Below are positions 1 to 8,593 of a DNA stretch of 64,000 nucleotides, in pieces (the stretch's first letter is position 1; each line of letters starts with the position of its first letter). The notes under the pieces are model-generated. The model was not told the origin of the DNA. It saw nothing but the letters and a program-made list of their open reading frames with translations, and ran no database searches. This DNA is from an uncultured Parabacteroides sp. (lineage in GTDB: Bacteria > Bacteroidota > Bacteroidia > Bacteroidales > Tannerellaceae), in NCBI GenBank assembly GCA_949295065.1, contig CASFJQ010000001.1:226169-290168 (forward strand), in the 5' to 3' direction. Position numbers and translations under genes: made by a program.

Positions 1-373
1 TGCCTAGACCGACAGCCAGTTTGTCGATGAAGCAAAAACTTATTCCCGACAGAAGAATTATGGAAAACGACATTACAAACATAGCTTGTGTTATGTTCAC
101 TCTTGCTGCGTCGGTTTTCTTTTGTGCCAAATATACCGATGCAACAACAGATGCTCCGATTCCGAACATCAACGCTATGCCGGTATTAACCATGAATAAT
201 GGAGCTGTAATATTAACTGCGGCCAGAGCATCACTTCCTATTCCTTTTCCCACAAATATACCATCAGTGATAATGAAAACAGCAGAAAACACCATTCCCA
301 AAATAGTAGGAAGCAATAGCTTGCGAAACAAAGTGGAGACTTTCATTGTCCCGAAATCAATCTTTTTGTCCAT
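1..373 (-). CDS. MATE-family multidrug/cation efflux transporter, N-terminal part
   Basis: The minus-strand frame opens with ATG at 373 and stays open to the window edge, giving about 124 N-terminal residues of a gene that continues outside. It begins MDKKIDFGTMKVSTLFRKLL, followed by a hydrophobic first helix (PTILGMVFSAVFIITDGIFV), the stretch GKGIGSDALAAVNITAPLF, and further helices. This layout is typical of the first MATE repeat. MATE proteins are inner-membrane antiporters that export cationic drugs or metabolites using Na+ or H+ gradients; the substrate cannot be read from this fragment. A -7 type promoter box lies about 40 nt upstream on the same strand. The family call is fairly secure from the helix pattern and the GIGSDALAAVN region; the subfamily is not determinable. 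Confidence 0.85.
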   Translation of the reverse strand, partial: MDKKIDFGTMKVSTLFRKLLLPTILGMVFSAVFIITDGIFVGKGIGSDALAAVNITAPLFMVNTGIALMFGIGASVVASVYLAQKKTDAARVNITQAMFVMSFSIILLSGISFCFIDKLAVGLG

Positions 374-411
374 CTTTTGATTATCAGTATTTAATTTTTT
401 AGAAACGCTGG

Positions 412-419
412 CAAAAGTA
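412..419 (-). promoter_or_regulatory. Bacteroidota -7 box upstream of the MATE gene
   Basis: The minus strand reads TACTTTTG, matching TAnnTTTG, about 39 nt upstream of the MATE start codon. No TTTG box at the ideal 20-nt spacing is visible. Confidence 0.45.
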
Positions 420-528
420 AGACTCTTTGAACGGATAAAGATTAACAAATGGTAATTTCGGAGTATACGGAAAAATAAAGGGAGAGATTAGTGCAGAAGG
501 TTTTGTCGGTAATATATTATGAAACAAA

Positions 529-591
529 AAACACTGTGAATAGAGAGATTACAAGCATCATATCAATATAATCTCCGTATTCGCAGTGTTT
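529..591 (-). terminator. stem-loop downstream of trpB2
   Basis: AAACACTG at 529-536 pairs with CAGTGTTT at 584-591, and an inner arm GAGATTA at 545-551 pairs with TAATCTC at 569-575. The structure sits about 20 nt past the trpB2 stop codon. Both flanks are A/T-rich rather than clean T tracts, so its terminator role is inferred mainly from position. Confidence 0.5.
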
Positions 592-611
592 CTGTGTTGT
601 ATTATTTAGAA

Positions 612-1973
612 TCAGATAATCTTTTCCAATTCGCTGATGTTTCGTGCAACTTCTTCGTCTGTTACCTCATAGTTACGTAAATCACCTGAAATATACATAT
701 CATAAGCAGCCATATCAATCAATCCGTGACCAGAAAGGTTGAACAGAATTGTGCGTGGCTTACCTTCGATTTTTGCCTGTTCAGCTTCTCTGATTGCTGC
801 AGCAATGGCGTGTGAAGATTCCGGAGCTGGGATAATGCCTTCAGCTTGAGCGAACAAAGTGGCAGCTTTGAATGTTTCCAATTGCTGAATATCTACAGCG
901 CTCATCAAGTTTTCTTTCAATAGCTGACTTACGATAGAGCCAGCACCATGATAACGCAAACCACCAGCATGGATATTAGCCGGAGCAAAATTATGTCCGA
1001 GTGTGAACATAGGAATTAGCGGAGTATAACCGGCTTCGTCTCCAAAGTCATACTGGAATTGTCCGCGAGTCAATTTAGGACATGATGCCGGTTCAGCAGC
1101 TACAATACGTATTTCTTTACCTTCGTTAAGCTTATGACGCAAGAATGGGAATGTAATACCTGAGAAGTTTGAACCACCGCCGAAGCAACCGATAACTACA
1201 TCAGGATATTCGCCAGCCATTTCCATCTGCTTTTCAGCTTCAAGTCCGATAACAGTCTGGTGAAGCATAACATGGTTCATCACACTACCAAGAGTGTATT
1301 TGCAGTTTGGTGTCTGCATAGCCAGTTCAACAGCTTCAGAAATAGCCGTACCAAGACTTCCCTGATAGTTTGGAGTGTCAGTCAGGATTTTTCTTCCGGC
1401 CTTTGTACTCATACTAGGAGAAGCAATAACCTGAGCTCCGAAAGTCTGCATGATAGAACGGCGATAAGGTTTCTGGTGATAACTTACTTTCACCATATAT
1501 ACAGCCAGTTCCAGACCAAAAGCCTTAGCTGCGTATGACAAAGCTGCGCCCCACTGTCCGGCTCCAGTTTCGGTAGTAATGTTTGTCACGCCTTCCTGCT
1601 TGCAATAATAAGCCTGAGCAATAGCAGAGTTAAGTTTGTGTGAGCCGATAGGACTAACACTCTCATTCTTGAAATATATATGTGCCGGAGTGTCTAATGC
1701 TTTTTCCAATCCGTAAGCGCGAACAAGAGGAGTTGGTCGCCAAACTTTATATAAATCTCTAACTTCTTCAGGAATTTCAATCCATGTATCAGTAGTATTC
1801 ATTTCCTGATGAGCTGCAGCCTTGGAAAACAAAGGATATAAGTCTTCTTCCTTCATCGGCTGCTTTGTCTGAGGGTTAAGCATTGGCATTGGCTTGTTCT
1901 TCATGTCAGCCACTATATTATACCATGCAGTTGGTATATCTTTTTCTTCTAATAAGAACTTTTTTGTACTCAT
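612..1973 (-). CDS. trpB2: tryptophan synthase beta-like protein, TrpB2 type
   Basis: PLP-dependent enzyme of the TrpB2 subfamily, which condenses indole with serine to give tryptophan or salvages indole. The 453-residue length exceeds the roughly 400 residues of TrpB1 and fits TrpB2, including the N-terminal extension with WYNIVADM. Visible motifs are GSHKLNSA with the Schiff-base lysine at about residue 113, ETGAGQWG at about 135-142, and the phosphate-binding GGGSN at about 265-269. It stands alone: no trpA or other trp gene is adjacent, and the neighbours are a MATE transporter and asd. TrpB2 proteins are commonly unlinked to trpA, so indole salvage is plausible but inferred. A complete -33/-7 promoter precedes it and a stem-loop follows. 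Start ATG at 1973. Confidence 0.93.
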   Translation of the reverse strand: MSTKKFLLEEKDIPTAWYNIVADMKNKPMPMLNPQTKQPMKEEDLYPLFSKAAAHQEMNTTDTWIEIPEEVRDLYKVWRPTPLVRAYGLEKALDTPAHIYFKNESVSPIGSHKLNSAIAQAYYCKQEGVTNITTETGAGQWGAALSYAAKAFGLELAVYMVKVSYHQKPYRRSIMQTFGAQVIASPSMSTKAGRKILTDTPNYQGSLGTAISEAVELAMQTPNCKYTLGSVMNHVMLHQTVIGLEAEKQMEMAGEYPDVVIGCFGGGSNFSGITFPFLRHKLNEGKEIRIVAAEPASCPKLTRGQFQYDFGDEAGYTPLIPMFTLGHNFAPANIHAGGLRYHGAGSIVSQLLKENLMSAVDIQQLETFKAATLFAQAEGIIPAPESSHAIAAAIREAEQAKIEGKPRTILFNLSGHGLIDMAAYDMYISGDLRNYEVTDEEVARNISELEKII

Positions 1974-2032
1974 GATGTAGCTTTGTTAACAATTTGAAAT
2001 TAAAAACTGTGATTATCTTACCTGATAATGGG

Positions 2033-2064
2033 CAAAAGTAAGTAATAAATTTACATTTATCAAA
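2033..2064 (-). promoter_or_regulatory. promoter of trpB2
   Basis: On the minus strand TTTG (2061-2064) is followed after exactly 20 nt by TACTTTTG (2033-2040), the canonical Bacteroidota -33/-7 arrangement. The expected transcript start leaves a leader of roughly 50-55 nt before the trpB2 ATG. Confidence 0.8.
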
Positions 2065-2129
2065 TAATGGGTTTGCTTTTCTTTGAATTATTCAAGTCTG
2101 TTAATAATGATAACCGTATAAAAACAACA

Positions 2130-2159
2130 CAGCCCACAAACCGAAAGGTAAGTGGGCTG
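2130..2159 (-). terminator. rho-independent terminator of asd
   Basis: CAGCCCAC (2130-2137) pairs with GTGGGCTG (2152-2159). Read on the minus strand, the stem is followed by a T-rich run (TGTTGTTTTTATA). It lies about 65 nt beyond the asd stop codon. Confidence 0.75.
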
Positions 2160-2222
2160 CAGTTTTAGTTTCTTCCGATTCCTTGCAGTCACTGCAAAGA
2201 AAATGTTCTTTCGAAACTTCTA

Positions 2223-3233
2223 TTATTTAATATTTCCAACCTTAACCAAATATTCTGCAATCTGAACAGCATTCAAAGCGGCACCTTTCTTAATCTGGTC
2301 GCTAACAGTCCAGAATGTCAAACCGTTTGGATTTGAAATGTCTTTGCGGATACGGCCAACGTAAACAGGATCGTGGTCAGCAACGAACAAAGGCATTGGA
2401 TATTCTTTGTTTTCAGGATTGTCCTGAAGAATAATACCTTCAGCTTCTGCAAATGCTTTGCGAGCTTCTTCAACGCTTACCGGACGTTCTGTTTCAATCC
2501 AAGTAGATTCGCTGTGTGCACGCATAACAGGAACACGTACGCAAGTTGCGCTTACTTCGATATCTGAGTGCATGATTTTACGTGTTTCGTTATACATCTT
2601 CATTTCCTCTTTTGTATATCCGTTTTCAGTGAAAACATCTACGTGAGGAATCAAGTTGTATGCAAGCTGGTATGCGAACTTTTCAACTGTAGGTTCTTCA
2701 CCTTTAAGAATCTGTTCGTACTGTTTTACCAATTCAGCCATAGCAGTTGCACCGGCACCACTTGCAGCCTGATATGTAGAAACGTGAACACGTTTGATAT
2801 GCGAAATGTTTTCGATAGCCTTCAATGCAACAACCATCTGGATAGTTGTACAGTTAGGGTTTGCGATAATTCCACGAGGACGATCCAAAGCATCTTCCGG
2901 GTTTACTTCAGGAACAACCAATGGAACATCGTTGTCCATACGGAAAGCGCTAGAGTTGTCGATCATCACTGTTCCGAATTTAGTGATTGTTTCGGCAAAT
3001 TTCTTTGAAGTACCGGCACCAGCAGAAACAAAGGCTACGTCAATACCCTTGAAATCGTCATTTTCTTTTAATTCCTTTACAGTATACTGTTTACCACGGA
3101 ATGTATATTCTGATCCTGCACTGCGAGATGAACCAAAAAGAACCAGCTCATCAATTGGGAAATTTCTCTGGTCAAGCACACGAAGGAATTCCTGTCCAAC
3201 GGCTCCGCTTACTCCAACAATAGCTACTTTCAT
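2223..3233 (-). CDS. asd: aspartate-semialdehyde dehydrogenase
   Basis: Catalyses the NADPH-dependent reduction of aspartyl-4-phosphate to aspartate semialdehyde, the branch point to lysine/diaminopimelate, threonine and methionine. The 336 residues are the normal family length. The N-terminus [20 protein letters not shown] is the Rossmann nucleotide-binding loop. [12 protein letters not shown] at about 121-132 contains the catalytic cysteine (about residue 128), and [17 protein letters not shown] follows. The C-terminal half carries the dimerisation domain with [16 protein letters not shown]. It is monocistronic: a terminator lies downstream, and the promoter region is shared divergently with the lamin-tail gene at 3347. 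Start ATG at 3233. Confidence 0.97.
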   Translation of the reverse strand: MKVAIVGVSGAVGQEFLRVLDQRNFPIDELVLFGSSRSAGSEYTFRGKQYTVKELKENDDFKGIDVAFVSAGAGTSKKFAETITKFGTVMIDNSSAFRMDNDVPLVVPEVNPEDALDRPRGIIANPNCTTIQMVVALKAIENISHIKRVHVSTYQAASGAGATAMAELVKQYEQILKGEEPTVEKFAYQLAYNLIPHVDVFTENGYTKEEMKMYNETRKIMHSDIEVSATCVRVPVMRAHSESTWIETERPVSVEEARKAFAEAEGIILQDNPENKEYPMPLFVADHDPVYVGRIRKDISNPNGLTFWTVSDQIKKGAALNAVQIAEYLVKVGNIK

Positions 3234-3270
3234 TTTTTAGCGATTATTTAAATTAAAACAATAATATTAT

Positions 3271-3319
3271 TATCTTTGTCTTATATTGTATTTGCATATT
3301 CAAATTCGCTGCAAAGATA
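3271..3319. promoter_or_regulatory. divergent -7 boxes for asd (-) and the lamin-tail gene (+)
   Basis: TATCTTTG on the plus strand (3271-3278) points to the gene at 3347. TATCTTTG on the minus strand (3312-3319) points to asd. The two boxes face each other's transcript so the leaders overlap. Neither has a clear TTTG at the ideal distance. Confidence 0.55.
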
Positions 3320-3346
3320 GTATTTTTCACTTAAAACCATATAACT

Positions 3347-5704
3347 ATGAAACAAATTGTTTTTATTTTAGCCTTATTGCTTCCTATTTGTGGCTTTGCG
3401 CAGTTTTCGGATGATTTCTCAAACTCGGATTTGAATCAGAATTGGAAAGGAAATATCAGTAAGTTTTCTATAAAAGACGGTCAGTTATGGCTTGATGCAG
3501 AACCAGGAAAAGCGGGAATTGCTTCGATATACCATGAATATATTGTGTCTCCAACAATGGAATGGACTTTTGATGTTCTTTTGGATGTAAATCCGAGCAG
3601 TCAGAACAAGGTGGTTATTTATCCCTGTTATAATCCGGAAAATGATGATTATATATATCTTAATGTTGGAGCCAGCAAGAATGCTGACTTAGATTTGTTT
3701 CGTAAAGGTGGCATTTCAATTCTTGACAACAAGCCGCGAGAACTACCTTATTCGGACTTTCCGTGTGTTGTTCATATAAAACTTACTCTTGAGAATGGGG
3801 AAAAATGGACTTTGTATTCTTCATTGGACGGTATGGAATATACGAAAGAAGGCGAGGGTATTTATGATGTGGCGAATCCGGATAATAATGTCCTTTTCCA
3901 TATTCAGATGGAATATACAAAGACAAGATATAATTCATTTGGCATTGATAATGTAAGAATTTCTGATACAATATCTGATACTCCGCTTGAACCTGAAGAT
4001 TCAGAAGAAGATAACGTGGAAAAGCCTGTTTTGGAAGAAATATATTTTGTTACCTCTTCCAGATTACTGTTTGAATTCAATAAGGAAATCGATTATTCCA
4101 ACGCTATTGTCACTCTGTCGGAAATAGGACCGGCTACGAGATTCAACTATAATCAGGAAGCTATTGATAACAGTGAAGTGATTGTATCTTTTGCGTCAGA
4201 CTTTGAAATGAACAAAGAATATGAATTGCATATTGAAGGTTTTAAGGATTTGGATGGAAACATTGTTCCTGTTTCGGATGAGATTCTTTGTTTTTTAGAT
4301 GAAGAAGATGAAGACAGCGAAGAAGATGATGAAACAACTACTGATGAAACAGAAGATAATATTCCTTATGACGCTGTATATATATCTGAGATAATGGCAG
4401 ACCCGAAAGGCTCAGTTATGCCCGAAACAGAATACGTGGAATTATATAATTCTTATGACAGAACAGTTTCTTTGAAAAACTGGAATCTTGTTTACCGCAA
4501 TGATGTTTATACTGATTTGAGCAGTGTTGTTATTCCTTCGGAATCGTATGTGATTTTGTATCGTGAAGGAGATGAAATGAAAGATGAATTGCTGGATTGT
4601 TCATTCCCTTTGGAAGATTTTCCTGCTAATTTGGCAAATACCGGACAGAACGTTCAGTTACTTAATTCGTCGGGCACAGTTGTTGATAATGTAGATTATC
4701 CAAAGGCAACGCCCGGAGTTTCGTGGGAAAAAGGAGAAAACGGATGGGCATTGTCAACCGACAAGAATGGAGGAACGCCCGGAACACGCAATTCATCTCC
4801 TCTGCCCGAAGAAGAAGAGGAAGAAGAACCTGAGGATGAAGATAAAGACGAAGAAAACAATGAGCCTTCTCCAATCCTGATTTCCGAAGGCGATATAATA
4901 ATAAATGAACTTCTGCCGAATCCTTTGACTGGAGGAAGTGAATATGTTGAATTATATAACCGTTCCGGAAAATCTCTTCCTGTTTCCGGACTTGCTTTGT
5001 CAACAAGAAAGTCTGACGGAGAATTAAGAACAGTATATCGGCTGAACTCTTTGGATATAACTCTTGGCTCGGATGAATTCATTGTGCTTACTTCGGATGC
5101 CGGTGGAGTTACGGATAATTATTATACTCCGGACGAGAGTCTGATTCAGGAAATTAAAATGCCTGTTCTTTCGAACGATGGAGCTACGCTTGTGTTGTAT
5201 AACGCTTCGGATTCGAGTGTGGTTGACGAAGTTTCGTATGACGACAAATGGCATTCCGCAATGGTGAAAGATGAGAAAGGCGTTTCGCTTGAACGTATAA
5301 ATCCTGATGGACCAAGCAGCGATCCTGAAAACTGGACTTCGGCTTCCGAAGACTCCGGATACGGAACTCCAGGATATTTGAACTCGCAATATTTAAAGGA
5401 AAAAGATGATGATGAGCCTCTTGGAATTGAGAAGCCTGTTTATTCACCTGCTGATGGATTATATACTATTTCTTATGCTTTGGATAAAGCAGGCTATATG
5501 GCAAATGTTTATATTTATGATATTTCCGGCAGATTGCTGGATTCGCCTTTTGTAAAGTATTCTGTCGGGACAAGTGGTGTTTTGCAGTGGAACGGATTTG
5601 TTGGCGGACGGAAACCAGATTCGGGAGTTTATGTGATGTTTGTGGAAATATATCATCCTGAAGGTGATGTTCACAGAAAGAAATGTGCGTTTCTGATACG
5701 ATGA
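3347..5704 (+). CDS. secreted protein with two lamin-tail domains and a C-terminal FlgD/sorting-type domain
   Basis: The 785-residue protein begins with a Sec signal peptide (MKQIVFILALLLPICGFAQ). Residues about 20-205 form a beta-rich N-terminal module. Two lamin-tail-like domains follow: one near 338-480 (YISEIMADPKG, EYVELYN) and one near 515-680 (INELLPNPLTGGSEYVELYN). They are separated by very acidic linkers (about 320-340 and 486-505). The C-terminus, about 691-785, reads like a FlgD-Ig or type IX sorting module (VYIYDISGRLLD, PDSGVYVMFVEIY). Lamin-tail domains occur in surface or extracellular bacterial proteins, often beside nucleases, but no catalytic domain is visible here. The presence of porU/porV in the same window makes type IX export plausible; this is inference. 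A bidirectional terminator follows. Exact function unknown. Confidence 0.85.
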   Translation: MKQIVFILALLLPICGFAQFSDDFSNSDLNQNWKGNISKFSIKDGQLWLDAEPGKAGIASIYHEYIVSPTMEWTFDVLLDVNPSSQNKVVIYPCYNPENDDYIYLNVGASKNADLDLFRKGGISILDNKPRELPYSDFPCVVHIKLTLENGEKWTLYSSLDGMEYTKEGEGIYDVANPDNNVLFHIQMEYTKTRYNSFGIDNVRISDTISDTPLEPEDSEEDNVEKPVLEEIYFVTSSRLLFEFNKEIDYSNAIVTLSEIGPATRFNYNQEAIDNSEVIVSFASDFEMNKEYELHIEGFKDLDGNIVPVSDEILCFLDEEDEDSEEDDETTTDETEDNIPYDAVYISEIMADPKGSVMPETEYVELYNSYDRTVSLKNWNLVYRNDVYTDLSSVVIPSESYVILYREGDEMKDELLDCSFPLEDFPANLANTGQNVQLLNSSGTVVDNVDYPKATPGVSWEKGENGWALSTDKNGGTPGTRNSSPLPEEEEEEEPEDEDKDEENNEPSPILISEGDIIINELLPNPLTGGSEYVELYNRSGKSLPVSGLALSTRKSDGELRTVYRLNSLDITLGSDEFIVLTSDAGGVTDNYYTPDESLIQEIKMPVLSNDGATLVLYNASDSSVVDEVSYDDKWHSAMVKDEKGVSLERINPDGPSSDPENWTSASEDSGYGTPGYLNSQYLKEKDDDEPLGIEKPVYSPADGLYTISYALDKAGYMANVYIYDISGRLLDSPFVKYSVGTSGVLQWNGFVGGRKPDSGVYVMFVEIYHPEGDVHRKKCAFLIR

Positions 5705-5712
5705 CAAATTAA

Positions 5713-5747
5713 AAAAGTCTGCTATGTTTTCCGGATAGCAGACTTTT
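5713..5747. terminator. bidirectional terminator between convergent genes
   Basis: AAAAGTCTGCTAT (5713-5725) pairs perfectly with ATAGCAGACTTTT (5735-5747), giving a stem with T runs on both strands. It serves the lamin-tail gene (+) and the barrel gene (-), which converge here. Confidence 0.88.
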
Positions 5748-5756
5748 CTATTAAAA

Positions 5757-6971
5757 TCAGAACATAAAAGAAGTTGAAGCAACAAATCTATGGTTTGTGA
5801 CAGTGTGAGTATGAGTTATTCTTCCTCTTTGGTCTGCCTCGCCGAACCATGCTGTTGAAGGTGAATACTCGATGCCGAATTTCCAATGAGGCAATACGTA
5901 TGCACCGTAAACATTGAATGAAAGCAGCTGGCCAACTTCAAGTCCTACTCCATATTGGTCTATAATATCTTTTCCTGCTCCCAGGTTTTTCATATATCCG
6001 GCAAAGAAACCTTGTCTCCATTTCGAGCCGTGTACAATATTAATCCATGTTGAAGTCTGTCTGAAAGGAGAGTACTTCTGTTCTCCTGTCTTTTCATCAC
6101 GTTCAGTCACACCTATTCCGCTCAACATACAAATATGCGATAAGTTAGAGCCATAAATAGTTTTTGCCGACATTGTCCAGTCGTTGACGATATATTTCAG
6201 ATGAGCTTCAACTGCTCCTGATGTCACTCTTTCGTTTACTTTATAAATTTCTCCATTGACATTACACTGTGTTTGGGGAACAAGAGACAACATCTGCGCT
6301 CCAATTCCGGCAGTGAAATTATCTGAAGTGAAATCTATCGAGCCATATAGCTCCGGAATGCAGCTATGCTTGATATAGGACTCACTTTTGCCGTGCGGTC
6401 CCATAGATAGAAATTGCAATTGCCACAAGGCAGCGCCGGTAAGTTGGATTTTTCCAGTATTGAATTTATATCTTATTTGCGGAGCACGGCAGAAACCGTT
6501 GAATGGAGCTCCTGTTGATAGATTTATCATTAATGGATAAATATCTCCGAAAAGAGGATGCCATGTTTGTCCTATTAGCAAAGATGATTTAGTCCAGTCG
6601 AGTTTCAGATAAGCATGGCGTATACGGAGTAAAGTAAAATTACTTCCATATCCTCGAAAATCTGTTTCAATTTTTGCTGAAGTCTTTATTTTCCCAATTG
6701 ACGGTCCGTTTATATCAACTCCTAATCTAGTATATAAAAGATAAAAGCTGCCATTGCTTTGGTCGTTCAAATCCTTACCATTAGCATCATAATTATGATT
6801 TAAAGGATAAAGGTGAAACAAACCATCAACTATTTCAGAATTAGCTCTTGAGTTGTAGAATAAGTCTCCTCTTACCTGCCCGTAGAATTTATATGAGAAA
6901 TTATCCTTTTGTGAGTAACAAGTAAGGGATAGTAAGCTTAAAAAAACTGTCAAAAGAGATTTTGTATTCAT
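5757..6971 (-). CDS. outer-membrane beta-barrel (porin-like) protein
   Basis: 404 residues with a signal peptide (MNTKSLLTVFLSLLSLTCYSQ) and then alternating amphipathic strands. Examples are YKFYGQVRGDLFYNSR, KIKTSAKIETDFRGYG and LRIRHAYLKLDWTKSSLLIGQTWHPLFG. The protein ends in aromatic residues (VASTSFMF), as outer-membrane barrels do. The pattern resembles DcaP-like porins, in which an early strand pair RHAYLKLDW...LIGQTW is characteristic; the substrate is unknown. It is convergent with the lamin-tail gene and has no close co-directional partner. Start ATG at 6971. Barrel location is confident; the precise family is tentative. Confidence 0.75.
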   Translation of the reverse strand: MNTKSLLTVFLSLLSLTCYSQKDNFSYKFYGQVRGDLFYNSRANSEIVDGLFHLYPLNHNYDANGKDLNDQSNGSFYLLYTRLGVDINGPSIGKIKTSAKIETDFRGYGSNFTLLRIRHAYLKLDWTKSSLLIGQTWHPLFGDIYPLMINLSTGAPFNGFCRAPQIRYKFNTGKIQLTGAALWQLQFLSMGPHGKSESYIKHSCIPELYGSIDFTSDNFTAGIGAQMLSLVPQTQCNVNGEIYKVNERVTSGAVEAHLKYIVNDWTMSAKTIYGSNLSHICMLSGIGVTERDEKTGEQKYSPFRQTSTWINIVHGSKWRQGFFAGYMKNLGAGKDIIDQYGVGLEVGQLLSFNVYGAYVLPHWKFGIEYSPSTAWFGEADQRGRITHTHTVTNHRFVASTSFMF

Positions 6972-7054
6972 GTGTTTTTGTTGAATGATTGTCTGCCTAA
7001 TTTTTCTTTGGCAAAGATAATGTTTTTTTGATATTAATCAATGATTTAAGTATC

Positions 7055-7201
7055 GCAAGTTGCTCAACTTAAAAGTAAATAAAGCTTCAGATACAAGTAA
7101 ACAAGGTCTGAATATCTGTAATTTCACGAATTACTATCTAAAAATCTTGTTAACTTGCCTTTTGTCAACTTGTTATCTGTAAGTTGAGCTTGCGAAACTT
7201 G
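7055..7201. repeat. dispersed ~150-bp repeat with inverted ends (copy 1)
   Basis: The left end GCAAGTTGCTCAACTT (7055-7070) and right end TAAGTTGAGCTTGCGAAACT (from 7180) are inverted relatives. The interior has the signature order AGCTTCAGATACAAG, CTGTAATTTCACGAATTA, CTTGTTAACTTG, GTCAACTTGTTATCTG. The same order recurs at 47483-47638 (reverse orientation, very close match), 48521-48654, and shortened at 58012-58107. No reading frame of note. It could be a non-autonomous mobile element or a processed RNA hairpin. Confidence 0.75.
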
Positions 7202-7264
7202 GAACAATAGTCTATGCGTAATATAGTAATATTTATGGGAGCAAACTATATATACTAACTTCGT

Positions 7265-7352
7265 CACAACTGTGATTTGATTTCGCCACATTTGTGACTT
7301 AATTAAATCACAAGTGTGACCTAATTTCGCCACAGCTGTGGCGAAGATAATA
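7265..7352. repeat. 22-bp periodic palindrome array A (CACAnnTGTG)
   Basis: Four 10-bp cores of form CACAnnTGTG start at 7265, 7287, 7309 and 7331, exactly 22 bp apart. Cores are CACAACTGTG, CACATTTGTG, CACAAGTGTG and CACAGCTGTG, separated by 12-bp linkers. The last core lies in a perfect 20-bp palindrome TTCGCCACAGCTGTGGCGAA (7326-7345). The array is the middle of the 552-bp gap between the barrel gene and radC; no gene is visible there. Confidence 0.85.
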
Positions 7353-7361
7353 TGTTTAAGT

Positions 7362-7480
7362 TTAGCAAATAGCTTAACTTAAAAGTAAACAAGGCTTCAG
7401 GGACAAGTTTACAAGGTTAAAAACATCTGTAACTTTAAAATTAGGCTATAAAACTTTATAAACTTAGTTTGTGCGAATAG
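7362..7480. repeat. partial copy of the TTGACAAG-type repeat upstream of radC
   Basis: The stretch contains AGCTTAACTTAAAAGTAAAC, AAGGCTTCAGGGACAAG and CATCTGTAACTTTA, in the same order as the ~150-bp repeat but without its right terminal arm. It appears to be a degraded copy. The remaining ~40 bp before radC are A/T-rich. Confidence 0.55.
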
Positions 7481-7523
7481 AATTAAAATATTATTTTTAC
7501 GCAAATTAAAATAAAACCGGACT

Positions 7524-8213
7524 ATGAAACAGTTACCAATCAGTAAATGGGCCGAAGATGACAGACCACGTGAGAAAATGCTGCAACAAGGAGCTTCAGC
7601 GTTGACAAATGCCGAGTTGCTGGGAATTCTGTTGGGCTCAGGAAATTCAGAAGAAACGGCTGTAGGCTTGGCGCAGCGTATCCTTTCATCTTACAACAAT
7701 AATCTTAATGAACTTGGAAAGAAAACGCCTCAGGATTTGGAAAAAGAATTCAAGGGCGTTGGTCCTGCAAAAGCTGTAACCGTCCTTGCGGCAATTGAAT
7801 TGGGCAGACGCCGTGCGAAGGAGGAAATCCCAATCAGAACACGTATTACATGCAGCCGTGATATTTACGAAACACTTCATCCGCAACTTGCTGATTTGGC
7901 GCACGAGGAATTTTGGGTTATTTATCTGAACCGGGCAAATAAAATTATCGAGCAGAAAAAGATAGGTCAGGGCGGAACGGGTGAGGTGGTTGCTGATATA
8001 ATGCTCATATTGCGTACGGCTCTTATGGTTCTTTCCCCGGCAATTGTGGTGGTTCATAATCATCCTTCGGGAAATTGCAAACCCAGCAGACAGGACGATT
8101 TGCTGACAGGAAGAATAAAGGAGGCTTGCCGGAGTTTGAATATTCAGATGCTTGACCATGTTATTGTTTCGGACGGGCAATATTACAGTTATGCAGATGA
8201 AGGGCGTTTGTGA
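7524..8213 (+). CDS. radC: RadC-family JAB/MPN protein
   Basis: 229 residues, normal for RadC. The N-terminal helix-hairpin-helix-like region (about 25-95, with LLGILLGSG and FKGVGPAKAVTVLAAIELG) is followed by a JAB1/MPN domain. That domain carries the metal-binding motif VVVHNHPSGNCKPSRQDD, with His178, His180, Ser188 and Asp191 in H-x-H-x7-S-x2-D spacing. RadC is historically called a DNA-repair protein, but its biochemical role is unsettled; the motif indicates a metal-dependent hydrolase fold. It starts a same-strand run with the DUF59 gene (43 nt later) and lpxH. Start ATG at 7524. Confidence 0.95.
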   Translation: MKQLPISKWAEDDRPREKMLQQGASALTNAELLGILLGSGNSEETAVGLAQRILSSYNNNLNELGKKTPQDLEKEFKGVGPAKAVTVLAAIELGRRRAKEEIPIRTRITCSRDIYETLHPQLADLAHEEFWVIYLNRANKIIEQKKIGQGGTGEVVADIMLILRTALMVLSPAIVVVHNHPSGNCKPSRQDDLLTGRIKEACRSLNIQMLDHVIVSDGQYYSYADEGRL

Positions 8214-8256
8214 AAAGAGTTTTTTGATTATTTTTGCCAAAAAAATCAGGTAAACA

Positions 8257-8574
8257 ATGAATAACGAATTTTTGCAGACAGAAGAAGCTATCGTTGCGAT
8301 GCTGAAAACAGTATATGACCCGGAAATACCGGTTAATATTTACGACCTTGGACTTGTGTATAAGGTTGACGTTGATGAAGAAAAGAATGTTACAATAGAT
8401 ATGACTCTTACAGCGCCTAACTGTCCGGCTGCTGATTTTATTGTTGAGGATGTAAGAATGAAGGTGGAGTCGATTTCGGATGTTAAGAGTGTTGACGTAA
8501 ACCTTGTGTTCGAGCCGGAATGGGACAAAGACATGATGACTGAGGAGGCGAAACTGGAACTTGGTTTCCTGTAA
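8257..8574 (+). CDS. DUF59/MIP18-family iron-sulfur assembly protein (SufT-like)
   Basis: 105 residues forming a single DUF59 domain. Characteristic are the early stretch DPEIPVNIYDLGLVYKV and the central TLTAPNCPAADFI, whose cysteine is the conserved residue of the family. The end (FEPEWDKDMMTEEAKLELGF) matches small bacterial members called metal-sulfur cluster biosynthetic enzymes or SufT-like. They assist Fe-S cluster maturation or carriage. No suf genes are in the window. It lies between radC and lpxH with 43- and 19-nt gaps, so co-transcription is likely. Family call strong; exact partner proteins unknown. Confidence 0.93.
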   Translation: MNNEFLQTEEAIVAMLKTVYDPEIPVNIYDLGLVYKVDVDEEKNVTIDMTLTAPNCPAADFIVEDVRMKVESISDVKSVDVNLVFEPEWDKDMMTEEAKLELGFL

Positions 8575-8593
8575 AAACAAATCATAACGACAG

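Noticed and set aside
7265-7352. CRISPR array
   Set aside because: Repeat cores are only 10 bp with 12-bp linkers, there are four copies and no cas genes are present; the same holds for the array at 62085.
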